A DNA stretch of 53,116 nt from UBA3871 sp041797745 (GTDB lineage Bacteria > Bacillota > Clostridia > Peptostreptococcales > Anaerovoracaceae): positions 1 to 53,116 of the forward strand of contig JBHBZU010000037.1 of NCBI GenBank assembly GCA_041797745.1, read 5' to 3'. This document shows, piece by piece, positions 43,080 to 50,979 of the stretch. A model generated the notes under the pieces. The model searched no databases. It was given only the letters and a program-made list of their open reading frames with translations, and had not been told where the DNA came from. Numbering within the stretch: position 1 is the first letter of the stretch; every line of letters starts with the position of its first letter. A program made the position numbers and the translations under genes.

Positions 43080-43631
43080 CTAAACTTCCATGATTTCCTT
43101 TTCCTTATCTGCACAGAGGCTATCAATATCTTTCATAGCCTTGTCGGTAATCTTCTGAACTTCATCTAATTCTTTTTTCAAATCGTCTTCAGTAAGGTCT
43201 CCGCCCTTTTCTTCCTTTTTGAGAGCGTCGTTTGCATCTCTACGAAGATTTCGAACAGCAACTTTAGCGTCTTCGCCAAGTTTCTTTACTGTCTTTGTAA
43301 GTTCCTTACGACGTTCTTCCGTTACCGGAGGAATAGCCAGTCTAACCGCTTTACCGTCGTTGGATGGTGTAATGCCGATATTTGCTATATTAATAGCCTT
43401 TTCAATATCTCCTATGGATTTAGGGTCAAAGGGTGAAATAAGAAGAGTACGCGGGTCCGGTGTAGATATATTTGCAATATTCTTTAATGGTGACGGAACT
43501 CCGTAATACTCCACCATAACCTTATCTAATAAAGCAGGATTTGCTCTTCCTGCTCTTACTGTATTCAGTTCTTCCTTTAAAATCTGTTCACTCTTCTGAA
43601 TCTTAACAACAAGATTTTCTTTTACGTTCAT
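43080..43631 (-). CDS. frr: Ribosome recycling factor
   Basis: 183 residues, normal. With EF-G it splits post-termination ribosomes. It has LNTVRAGRANPALLDKV, YYGVPSPLKNIANIS, DPRTLLISPFD, PSNDGKAVRLAIPPVTEERR and a helical C-terminus. AAGGAGAACATT precedes the start. It follows pyrH by 27 bp, as is common. Confidence 0.98.
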   Translation of the reverse strand: MNVKENLVVKIQKSEQILKEELNTVRAGRANPALLDKVMVEYYGVPSPLKNIANISTPDPRTLLISPFDPKSIGDIEKAINIANIGITPSNDGKAVRLAIPPVTEERRKELTKTVKKLGEDAKVAVRNLRRDANDALKKEEKGGDLTEDDLKKELDEVQKITDKAMKDIDSLCADKEKEIMEV

Positions 43632-43658
43632 AATGTTCTCCTTGTGATTATCTAATGA

Positions 43659-44363
43659 TTATCTGATGATGGTACCGATTTTTTCTCCGCATACGGCTTT
43701 AATGAGGTTCCCCACTTCAGCCAATGCAAATACATGAATAGCAATATGATTATCCCTGCAAAGAGACGCAGCTGTCGAATCCATAACCTTTAATTCCTGT
43801 TCCAATACCTGACTGTGTGTAAGTTCATCGTATTTAACAGCATTAGGATTTAATTCCGGATCGTCGGAATAAACCGCATCTACTTTCTTTGCAAGAAGAA
43901 TAACTTCAGCTTCTATTTCAGCAGCTCTTAAAGCGGCAGCTGTGTCAGTGGAGAAGAAAGGATTGCCTGTGCCTGCTCCAAAGATAACGATATTACCCTC
44001 TGAAAGCTCAGCAGTAGCCCTACGTCTGATGTATGGCTCCGCTATCTCTTTCATTTCAATAGCTGTCTGTACTCTAGTAGGAATACCAATGTTTTCAAAG
44101 GCTGACTGGAGCGCTAAAGAATTTATTACAGTAGCAAGCATGCCCATATAGTCTGCTGTCGCTCTGTCCATATCCTTGCTGGTACGTCCACGCCAGAAAT
44201 TACCGCCGCCTACAACGATTGCAATCTCTACTCCCATATCGTAGACTTCCTTAACCTGCCTTGCAACCTGACCGAGCATCTCGTCATTCAGGCCTGTTTT
44301 GCCTGCACCTGCAAGAGCTTCGCCACTGATTTTCAGCATTATTCTTTTGTATTTAGGTTCCAT
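43659..44363 (-). CDS. pyrH: UMP kinase
   Basis: 234 residues from the ATG at 44363, which follows AAAGGAGACATCA; the frame opens at a TTG at 44387 without a site. It phosphorylates UMP to UDP. It has MLKISGEALAG, VVGGGNFWRGR, DYMGMLATVINSLALQ, FGAGTGNPFFSTDTAAALRA and the C-terminal NLIKAVCGEKIGT. It is separated from tsf by about 4.5 kb, where most relatives have it adjacent. Confidence 0.97.
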   Translation of the reverse strand: MEPKYKRIMLKISGEALAGAGKTGLNDEMLGQVARQVKEVYDMGVEIAIVVGGGNFWRGRTSKDMDRATADYMGMLATVINSLALQSAFENIGIPTRVQTAIEMKEIAEPYIRRRATAELSEGNIVIFGAGTGNPFFSTDTAAALRAAEIEAEVILLAKKVDAVYSDDPELNPNAVKYDELTHSQVLEQELKVMDSTAASLCRDNHIAIHVFALAEVGNLIKAVCGEKIGTIIR

Positions 44364-44421
44364 TGATGTCTCCTTTAATATTGTCAAAATTTATCTATTT
44401 GTTTCATTAAACTTCTGTAAT

Positions 44422-44450
44422 ATTTTATCAAAAAATCTCCTGTCTGTCGA
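44422..44450 (-). promoter_or_regulatory. Promoter of pyrH-frr
   Basis: TCGACA (44450-44445) and TAAAAT (44427-44422) lie 17 bp apart on the minus strand, about 60 bp before pyrH. Confidence 0.6.
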
Positions 44451-44717
44451 CTAATATCTGCTTTGAAATTTTGCATATCTTTTAAGGTATCTTTTAATTA
44501 TCAAGACAAAGGTTAGCTTTGAAAAAGCTTTTAACCCTCCCCTGTTAATTTTTAAAATGATAAATGCGAAATTTTGAATATTTCTTAATCGAAAAACATA
44601 GTTTATACTTTGAAAAGTGAATACTTTTTACCTTGATATTTTAAAATTTCAAATATCAGCAACTATTTTTTAAGGAAATTTAAGCAAATTTAGACAAATA
44701 AGTAAAATTGCTACTTA
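44451..44717. other. AT-rich gap upstream of pyrH
   Basis: There is no gene. Just after the EFR1 stop a weak minus-strand hairpin (TAAGTA-N7-TACTTA, then TTTG) could end its transcript. The rest is low-complexity AT. Confidence 0.4.
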
Positions 44718-45548
44718 CTAATAAAAAACAGAATTTTCTTTACGTGTTCCCGCATACATTTCTTCAAGTTCAGACTTGTGATAAAGGTATCCCTCGTCGT
44801 CGTAATATTTAGCCTCTGTCGGACAGCCCTTTACACAGGCACCGCATTTAGTACATTTACCGATTATCTCTGAAATATTTTCACGATTTATGGAACCCAT
44901 AGTGCAAACCTCCGCACAATGTCCGCAATTAATGCATTTATCAAGGTCGGTTTTCGGCTTCACCTTAAGAATATTGATTGCTACACCATGTCTATCCCTT
45001 GGAGTATAATAGGCAGGCAATTCAGGATTTCCGTCAACCTCAAAAGTATCGACACTTCCCTTTTCCAGTTTTTCTGCCGCTTTCTTTGCTAACAATCTTA
45101 CTTCTTCCAAATCTTTATCATCAGGTCTGCCGCCCCCTAATATAGTGGAGAAAGAATGTTCGCAGGAAAATGCCCCAGCTGCCACACTGATAAAGCCTGA
45201 CGCTTCAAGTGACATCTTAAGTTCGATTAGAGCGTCATCAAAGTTACGATTTCCAAAGGTTACAATGGAAATAGCCGGTGTTTTGTCCCCTTTTATATTG
45301 TTCTTAACAAAAGGTAATAATAAATTAGGCACGCGACCTGCATATACAGGAAAACCGCAAATAAGCAAATCTTCTTCACCAAAACTGTAAATTTCTTCCC
45401 TTGCATTCGGTAATGATACATCAAAGCTTTCCTTTAAAACTTCTGTTCCAATTTCGGTTTTAAGGCTGCCTGCAAGTGTTTCCGCTATTTTTTTAGTAGT
45501 GCCGGTAGCGCTGTAATACAGCACGCAAATTCTTTTAATATTAACCAT
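44718..45548 (-). CDS. EFR1-type flavodoxin-ferredoxin fusion
   Basis: 276 residues. An N-terminal flavodoxin-like domain (VLYYSATGTTKKIAETL FMN phosphate loop, CGFPVYAGRVPN) is fused to a bacterial ferredoxin with two complete 4Fe-4S motifs: Cys205/208/211/215 (CINCGHCAEVC) and Cys232/235/238/242 (CTKCGACVKGC). It is a cytosolic electron carrier of the EFR1 group common in clostridia. The redox partner is not known. A ribosome-binding site AAGGAATATAGTCAG and its own promoter upstream indicate a single-gene unit. Confidence 0.93.
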   Translation of the reverse strand: MVNIKRICVLYYSATGTTKKIAETLAGSLKTEIGTEVLKESFDVSLPNAREEIYSFGEEDLLICGFPVYAGRVPNLLLPFVKNNIKGDKTPAISIVTFGNRNFDDALIELKMSLEASGFISVAAGAFSCEHSFSTILGGGRPDDKDLEEVRLLAKKAAEKLEKGSVDTFEVDGNPELPAYYTPRDRHGVAINILKVKPKTDLDKCINCGHCAEVCTMGSINRENISEIIGKCTKCGACVKGCPTEAKYYDDEGYLYHKSELEEMYAGTRKENSVFY

Positions 45549-45615
45549 CTGACTATATTCCTTATTTTTAATTTCAATTTATGAAAGGAGCTTTAGGCTT
45601 CTTCACATATTTAAA

Positions 45616-45644
45616 ATCATAACACCCTCTTAACCTTAGCGCAA
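45616..45644 (-). promoter_or_regulatory. Promoter of the EFR1-type gene
   Basis: TTGCGC (45644-45639) and TATGAT (45621-45616) lie 17 bp apart on the minus strand. The 321-bp gap between this gene and htrA holds only this promoter and the htrA terminator. Confidence 0.6.
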
Positions 45645-45791
45645 GCCACTAAATATCTTAAATTCCACTATTTAATAAATCTTAATTTCTAATATTTGCC
45701 TTAATCTAGGCTGTGGGATTTTCTTTAATTTATGTTATCTCTTCAAGCCTCAATTTCAGCTGTTTCATAAAGCCTTAATATACAATGCTTC

Positions 45792-45826
45792 AAAAAGAAA
45801 AACGGTTCAGGTTTTATCCTGACCGC
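45792..45826 (-). terminator. Terminator after the htrA-like gene
   Basis: CGGTCAGG and CCTGAACCG (one bulge) form a stem at 45825-45803, followed by TTTTTCTTTTT on the minus strand. Confidence 0.8.
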
Positions 45827-45869
45827 TTTTCTTTATTTTCATTAATATAATAAGAAAGGTTGAAAAATT

Positions 45870-47216
45870 CTAGTTTTTAGTGATTCCTGCTGCTTTGGCA
45901 GTGGAAAGTGTAACGCTTATATCTTCTGAGGAAAAGCCGTTCATACCTGCCGTAGCAACGGTTACGGTAATTTTCTCTCCCACCTTATAAAGCTTAAGAT
46001 GATTTTGAAGCTCTTCCATGCTTGTGATGGTGCTTCCATCCACAGCTGTAATTATGCAACCCTTGGCAAGTCCTGCTTTGTCTGCGCCGGAAGCCTTTAT
46101 TACCTCTGCCACATAAACTCCCTCAGGCATTCCATATTGCTGGCGGGCATCCTGTGTAACGGTCTGTCCGCTGATTCCCAAATAACCTCTTTCCGACTCG
46201 GGAACTTCATTGCGGTTAGAATTGTTCATAATCTTTTCAATAATAGGTGTCACCTCATCAATAGGAATAGCGTAGCCTATGGAGTCAACCTGACTGCTGG
46301 CAATTTTAGCGGCATTAATACCTATGAGTTCCCCGTTCATGTTCAAAAGCGCTCCTCCGCTGTTCCCGGGATTTATTGCCGCGTTTGTCTGTAAATATTT
46401 GCCGCTAAAGGTCATTCCGTCGCTGCTTATGGTCATCTGTCTCGCCTTTGCGGAAATAACACCTGTAGTTACAGATTGACCGTAACCCAGAGCGTTTCCT
46501 ATTGCCACAACTTCCTGACCTAAAGCTAAATCCTCGGATTTACCTAAAACCGCTACTTTGAGCTTGGAACGTGTCTCCTTGGACAGTTTGCCAAGATCCA
46601 CCGATATAACCGCAATATCCTTTGAAGAATCATATCCCTTAACCTTTGCCTCAACTGCTTTGTCTTTGGTGACATCAGACTGGTTCTCATCAAAACTGAA
46701 AACAACAGTCAGCTCCTTGCTGCCGGCTATAACGTGATAATTGGTAACAATTAAAAGGTCGTTACCCTCTTCCCCGATAATAACGCCTGAACCGCTGGAT
46801 TGCTGCTCCTGCTCAAAACTGCCGAAGAAAGTTTTAATTTCCGTTACACCTACATTAGTTATTGAAACTACGCTGGGCATACTGTTCTTAACAACACCGA
46901 TTACACCTCCGAAATCACTTGAAGTTTTGCCTGAACTTGTCTGAACCGAACCGATACTGAAAGACTGCGTATCTTCCCCAAGTGCCGTTCCCACAAAATG
47001 ATTAGTTACTGCAAAAGCCCCTCCAAAGACGCTTCCTGCTAAAAGTGCAACCACCAAAATTATGGCAACCTTTTTAGTCGTAGTGCTATACACACCTCTA
47101 AACAGGGATTTCTTCGGCTTTTCCTGAAAAGTATATTCCCTTCCCTGTCCGTATGTATATTCCCCCTCTGAAACATTATAGCCTTGACTGCTGCTATTTT
47201 TTTCATTATATTCCAT
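45870..47216 (-). CDS. HtrA/DegP-type membrane-anchored serine protease
   Basis: 448 residues from the ATG at 47216, after TGGGGGATAATTGT; the frame extends to 47294 but that start lacks a site. A tyrosine-rich cytosolic N-terminus is followed by one membrane helix (about 49-72). The trypsin-like domain has the triad His161 (NYHVI), Asp200 (SKDIAVI) and Ser286 (NPGNSGGAL), with substrate loop IGNALGYGQSVTTGVIS. One C-terminal PDZ domain follows (ASGADKAGLAKGCIITAVDG). It acts outside the membrane on misfolded proteins. Single-gene unit inserted between pyrH and tsf. Confidence 0.94.
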   Translation of the reverse strand: MEYNEKNSSSQGYNVSEGEYTYGQGREYTFQEKPKKSLFRGVYSTTTKKVAIILVVALLAGSVFGGAFAVTNHFVGTALGEDTQSFSIGSVQTSSGKTSSDFGGVIGVVKNSMPSVVSITNVGVTEIKTFFGSFEQEQQSSGSGVIIGEEGNDLLIVTNYHVIAGSKELTVVFSFDENQSDVTKDKAVEAKVKGYDSSKDIAVISVDLGKLSKETRSKLKVAVLGKSEDLALGQEVVAIGNALGYGQSVTTGVISAKARQMTISSDGMTFSGKYLQTNAAINPGNSGGALLNMNGELIGINAAKIASSQVDSIGYAIPIDEVTPIIEKIMNNSNRNEVPESERGYLGISGQTVTQDARQQYGMPEGVYVAEVIKASGADKAGLAKGCIITAVDGSTITSMEELQNHLKLYKVGEKITVTVATAGMNGFSSEDISVTLSTAKAAGITKN

Positions 47217-47277
47217 ACAATTATCCCCCAATCTGTTTAAGTCTTTTTGTATTTTAATTCTCCTAAATACAAGAGTT

Positions 47278-47283
47278 ATTATA
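47278..47283 (-). promoter_or_regulatory. Candidate -10 of the htrA-like gene
   Basis: A perfect TATAAT lies on the minus strand with no good -35, as for regulated promoters. The leader contains a stem TTGTATTT/AAATACAA whose loop holds AGGAG with no start codon nearby. Confidence 0.4.
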
Positions 47284-47378
47284 CCCCTACGCACTTAAAA
47301 TATACTTAAAAAAATCTTACGAATTTCATAAATTTCGATGAGAAAATTCATACTCTTTTATAATTATTTTTATCGCCA

Positions 47379-48161
47379 TTAAGCTTCTTTTATGGAAATT
47401 TCCTGCTCCTCCAATATCTTGGTAATAACCAAATTTTGCAGATAGAGGTCAAGACCTGCAATGAGTTGCGGCTCAACAGTTACCACAAGGCTATTGTCAG
47501 CTATTGAAACCTCAGTTAAAGGCAGATTGCCCACATGCTCGTATCCAAGCATTTTATATGCGTTATAGGAGCCGTAGTTGAAAGTGTCCAAATTCCTTTC
47601 CTCTCCCTCACCTTTGCAGCTTATATTCTTATAAATAAGGCTCACTGTAGCCTCAACACCATTTGACAGATAGTGTTGAACCAGCAGATAGTGGAGCACC
47701 GCAAGGAGTGATGGAAATTGCGATGGAGCCTCACAGACAGTTTCTAAATTGTTAGGGATACCTGCTTTTTCTAAATGTCGTTCCCAGATACGTCCAACAC
47801 CGCCATATTCTTTTTTGAAGTTAAAATTTTCCATATCAGCAAAAAAGTCCTTATTTACAGTCGCCCAAATAGCGCCTACCAATTTTTCCTGATAATATGC
47901 TCCCAAGAAAAGCCAGCTGTCGTCCTTAACCATCCTATGAAAATCATCAGATGTAAGGACTTGATACTTACCTCCAAAGGAATAAAAATTATCATAATCC
48001 GTCATGCCCAGTTTTTCTTTATAATTTTCTTTAGTAATCAGAAGTTTTCCGTACAGTTCCGCCAACTGCCCAATATCTGTTTCAGTTAGCTTTTTAACGG
48101 TAATTTCACCTGTTGGGCAAACAGCAATATATTTATTCATATTGTTAAAATCAATGTTCAT
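47379..48161 (-). CDS. GNAT-like acetyltransferase-family protein, substrate unknown
   Basis: 260 residues from the ATG at 48161, 8 nt after GGAG; the in-frame ATG at 48167 is only 2 nt from it. Features recall the GNAT fold: ITVKKLTETDIGQLAELY at the N-terminus, LFLGAYYQEKLVGAIWATVN as the central strands, and NAYKMLGYEHVGNLPLTEVSI near the end. The usual acetyl-CoA loop (Q/R-x-x-G-x-G/A) is not clear, so activity is uncertain. It begins 30 bp downstream of the cysteine-cluster gene and probably shares its transcript. Confidence 0.6.
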   Translation of the reverse strand: MNIDFNNMNKYIAVCPTGEITVKKLTETDIGQLAELYGKLLITKENYKEKLGMTDYDNFYSFGGKYQVLTSDDFHRMVKDDSWLFLGAYYQEKLVGAIWATVNKDFFADMENFNFKKEYGGVGRIWERHLEKAGIPNNLETVCEAPSQFPSLLAVLHYLLVQHYLSNGVEATVSLIYKNISCKGEGEERNLDTFNYGSYNAYKMLGYEHVGNLPLTEVSIADNSLVVTVEPQLIAGLDLYLQNLVITKILEEQEISIKEA

Positions 48162-48191
48162 ATTCATGTCTCCTTTTAAATGCCGATATAT

Positions 48192-48773
48192 TTATTTTTC
48201 TTCCGCCTCTTCAACATCTTCCATTCTTTCATCATAAAGCCTTGAATCCATTTCTACCAAATCAAAAATCAATTCATCACGAATTAGATGTGACCACACG
48301 GTATAAGTCGCCCTATAAAAATCATCTTCAATTTCTAAAGACTTTTCGATAATTGGGCAGGAATAGGGTAATTCATCAAAATCATAAACTAAAGAAAGAA
48401 CCCCCTCTTCATCCAAATAGGGTTTTAAGGGAAAAGTTCTGCACTGGAGAGGTCGCAACTCCCTAGGGCATATAGGAGGAGTCTTACACCTGACAAAGCT
48501 GACATTTCCCACCCATGAATCAGGAAATTCAAAATCCTCCGCTCTCTGATTATCCCAATCAAGCCAGTCAGCGCTGTGGCTGTGAAGCAGGTGTTCTCCC
48601 GGATAAAGATAAATACCCATCTCATCCTTAATACCGTTTTCATATTCTACGATGTTTTTACATACACAGCAGGCGGCTCCGCAAAGTTTACCGCAATCAT
48701 AGTCCAAGGGTGAAACTCTGTCTAACAGCTTATATATGGCTTTCCATGTTCTCTTCCCGATACTGCCGTTCAT
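48192..48773 (-). CDS. Cysteine-cluster protein resembling the YkgJ family
   Basis: 193 residues, soluble. Cysteines cluster at 27, 31, 35, 36 and 38 (CGKLCGAACCVC), with more at about 96, 103 and 111 and in a YSCP motif. RPLQCRTFPLKPYL resembles the RPxxCRxYP hallmark of YkgJ-like zinc/iron-chelating proteins, but the spacing of the first cluster is unlike the standard C-x2-C-x2-CC. The C-terminus is acidic. The role is unknown; a metal site is likely. It has its own promoter directly against the tsf terminator. Confidence 0.75.
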   Translation of the reverse strand: MNGSIGKRTWKAIYKLLDRVSPLDYDCGKLCGAACCVCKNIVEYENGIKDEMGIYLYPGEHLLHSHSADWLDWDNQRAEDFEFPDSWVGNVSFVRCKTPPICPRELRPLQCRTFPLKPYLDEEGVLSLVYDFDELPYSCPIIEKSLEIEDDFYRATYTVWSHLIRDELIFDLVEMDSRLYDERMEDVEEAEEK

Positions 48774-48823
48774 AATGCTAACGCTCCGCCTCTCATTCTT
48801 TCATTTAAAACTCTTCAAAATAT

Positions 48824-48853
48824 ATTATACTACTTAATAACATTTTTTTACAA
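48824..48853 (-). promoter_or_regulatory. Promoter of the cysteine-cluster/GNAT-like pair
   Basis: TTGTAA (48853-48848) and a perfect TATAAT (48829-48824) lie 18 bp apart on the minus strand, immediately after the tsf terminator. Confidence 0.7.
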
Positions 48854-48854
48854 C

Positions 48855-48884
48855 ATAAAAAAGCCTCGGCAAAAACCGAGGCTT
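48855..48884 (-). terminator. Terminator of rpsB-tsf
   Basis: AAGCCTCGG and CCGAGGCTT form a perfect 9-bp stem (48861-48884) with a 6-nt loop and a T-run on the minus strand. Confidence 0.9.
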
Positions 48885-48897
48885 AAATCAGCTAATA

Positions 48898-49815
48898 TTA
48901 TACGTTCATCTGAGCTGCTACTTCTGCTGCAAAATCTTCCTGCTTCTTTTCGATTCCCTCACCTACTTCAAAACGGAGCATTTCCACTACCTGCATGGAT
49001 TTGCCGATAGCCTTTGCACATTCTTCAACATATTGAGCAACTGTCTGATCGGAGTTCTTTACGAACTTCTGATCTACAAGGCATACTTCTTTCTTGATAG
49101 CCTTAATCTTGCCCGGAATAATTCTTTCAAGCATAGCTTCAGGCTTTCCTTCTTCAAGGAGCTGCTGCTTAGCAATTTCAGTTTCCTTTGCAAGCCATTC
49201 TGCGTCTACGCCGCTTTCATCTACAAACTTAGGGCTCATGGAAGCAACCTGCATAGCAACGTCCTTTGCGCATACTGCAATTTCATCATATGTAGCATCA
49301 GTCTTGATACCTACAATAACTCCAATCTGACCTGCGTTGTGAATATATCCTGTATATACAACACCGTCAGTAGCAAGCTTCTGGATTCTACGAACATTCA
49401 TGTTCTCGCCAATCTTAGCAATCTTAGCTGTGAGAGCTTCTTCAACTGTGCCACCCTCTTGGTAACCCATTTTCTTGAAAGCTTCGATGTCATTATTTTC
49501 AATAGTAAGACCGAGTTTTGCAAGATTTGAAACAAATTCAACAAACTCATCGTTTTTTGCTACAAAGTCTGTTTCTGAATTAACTTCAACAGCAGCAGCG
49601 GAAAGGTTTCCCTCGCCGAAAGCCAGCTTTACAAGACCCTCAGCAGCGATTCTGCCGGCCTTTTTAGCAGCTGTAGCAAGACCCTTTTCTCTGAGGAAGT
49701 CGATAGCCTTATCCATATCTCCATCTACTTCTGTGAGTGCTTTCTTGCAGTCCATCATACCTGCGCCTGTTCTTTCACGCAGTTCCTTTACCATACCAGC
49801 AGTTACATTTGCCAT
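48898..49815 (-). CDS. tsf: Translation elongation factor Ts
   Basis: 305 residues from the ATG at 49815, after GGAGGAATAGATACT; the upstream TTG at 49836 overlaps that site. It recharges EF-Tu with GTP. It has VKELRERTGAGMMDCKKAL, the TDFVAKN motif (NSETDFVAKND), and the dimerisation region ending with VGEGIEKKQEDFAAEV. It follows rpsB by 40 bp in a two-gene operon. Confidence 0.98.
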   Translation of the reverse strand: MANVTAGMVKELRERTGAGMMDCKKALTEVDGDMDKAIDFLREKGLATAAKKAGRIAAEGLVKLAFGEGNLSAAAVEVNSETDFVAKNDEFVEFVSNLAKLGLTIENNDIEAFKKMGYQEGGTVEEALTAKIAKIGENMNVRRIQKLATDGVVYTGYIHNAGQIGVIVGIKTDATYDEIAVCAKDVAMQVASMSPKFVDESGVDAEWLAKETEIAKQQLLEEGKPEAMLERIIPGKIKAIKKEVCLVDQKFVKNSDQTVAQYVEECAKAIGKSMQVVEMLRFEVGEGIEKKQEDFAAEVAAQMNV

Positions 49816-49855
49816 AGTATCTATTCCTCCATTCAATTACTTAATCTTGTTTAGA

Positions 49856-50596
49856 TTAAGCCTCAGTAGTTTCTTCTGTTGCTTCCGGTGCTGCTTCGCC
49901 CTCGTCAAAGCTTTCGCCCTGATTAGCTTCGATAACAGCGTCTGCCATACGACCTGCAATAAGCTTTACAGCTCTGATAGCGTCGTCATTAGCAGGAATT
50001 ACATAGTCAACATCGTCAGGATCGCAATTAGTATCTACAATACCGATGATAGGAATACCAAGGGTACGAGCTTCCTTAACCGCAATCTTTTCTTTCTTAG
50101 GGTCTACAATGAAGAGTGCTCCGGGCATCCCTTTCATTTCCTTAATACCGCCAAGATACTTTTCGAGCTTTTCAAGTTCAAGCTGAAGCTTGGAAACTTC
50201 TTTCTTGGAAAGCTTTTCAAAAGTTCCGTTAGCTTCCATTTCCTGAATTTCATAGAGTCTCTTGATTCTTGTTCCGATAGTCTTGTGGTTAGTCATCATA
50301 CCACCTAACCATCTTTCAGAAACGAAATACTGACCACATCTCTTTGCTTCGTCCTCGATAGCCTGCTGAGCCTGCTTCTTAGTACCTACGAAGAGGATTG
50401 GACGACCTGTAGCCGCTACTTCTTTCATGAAAGTATAAGCTTCATCAATTTTCTTTACAGTCTTCTGTAAGTCGATGATATAGATTCCGTTTCTTTCTGT
50501 GAAGATGTAAGGAGCCATCTTAGGATTCCATCTTCTAGTCTGATGTCCAAAGTGAACACCTGCTTCAAGTAATTGTTTCATTGAAATTACTGCCAT
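49856..50596 (-). CDS. rpsB: 30S ribosomal protein S2
   Basis: 246 residues from the ATG at 50596, after CCGGAGGTATTTAAA; the frame runs open to 50656 through the leader. Landmarks: MKQLLEAGVHFGHQTRRW, FTERNGIYIIDLQKT, WLGGMMTNHKTI, PGALFIVDPKKEKIAVKEA and PIIGIVDTNCDPDDVDYVIPANDDA (in fragments). The C-terminus has an acidic tail (EGEAAPEATEETTEA). Confidence 0.98.
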   Translation of the reverse strand: MAVISMKQLLEAGVHFGHQTRRWNPKMAPYIFTERNGIYIIDLQKTVKKIDEAYTFMKEVAATGRPILFVGTKKQAQQAIEDEAKRCGQYFVSERWLGGMMTNHKTIGTRIKRLYEIQEMEANGTFEKLSKKEVSKLQLELEKLEKYLGGIKEMKGMPGALFIVDPKKEKIAVKEARTLGIPIIGIVDTNCDPDDVDYVIPANDDAIRAVKLIAGRMADAVIEANQGESFDEGEAAPEATEETTEA

Positions 50597-50652
50597 TTTA
50601 AATACCTCCGGTTTTTCTTCCACCGTTTCTCCACTAAGGTCTACCTTTATTG

Positions 50653-50680
50653 GCACCGTACCATAGGGCCCATGCGGTGT
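50653..50680 (-). promoter_or_regulatory. Hairpin in the rpsB leader
   Basis: The rpsB leader runs about 125 nt from the promoter to the start. It contains CACCG...CGGTG (50679-50654) enclosing a GGGCCC core, a likely structured site for autoregulation by S2. I cannot assign it to a named leader family. Confidence 0.45.
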
Positions 50681-50726
50681 GCAAAATTATAAAATATAGT
50701 ACTTCGCTAAACGCAAAGCCATAAAC

Positions 50727-50755
50727 ATGATACAACAAAATCTCCTGCAAAGCAA
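50727..50755 (-). promoter_or_regulatory. Promoter of rpsB-tsf
   Basis: TTGCTT (50755-50750) and TATCAT (50732-50727) lie 17 bp apart on the minus strand. Confidence 0.65.
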
Positions 50756-50819
50756 GCACTTTCTGCGATTTCTGAATTTTTTTCGATTACTTTTTAGAAT
50801 TTCTTTCCTACAAAATTTC

Positions 50820-50835
50820 AGGTTTAAAAACCTGT
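50820..50835 (-). terminator. Weak terminator-like hairpin after the LytTR gene
   Basis: CAGGTTT and AAACCTG pair at 50820-50835, followed by AAATTTTG on the minus strand. It is the best stop for the LytTR transcript in this gap; the rest of 50836-50979 shows nothing. Confidence 0.4.
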
Positions 50836-50979
50836 CTAATCTAATCGAAAATTTCGTTCTATTTCAAAAATCACGCTTGTATCACAGGAGATTTCGGGAT
50901 GACTTCCGCCATCATAACGCCTCTAAAAGATTTTCGTAAAATAACTGATAATAAGAGTATGTGTTAATCTAATTCATTT

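Noticed and set aside
49475..50308. 277-codon plus-strand open frame across tsf and rpsB
   Set aside because: It is antisense to two certain ribosomal/translation genes, has no ribosome-binding site, and its low-complexity Ser/Phe-rich sequence is a shadow of them.
50727..50939. 70-codon plus-strand frame upstream of rpsB
   Set aside because: AT-rich Phe/Leu/Arg composition, no ribosome-binding site, and it overlaps the rpsB promoter.
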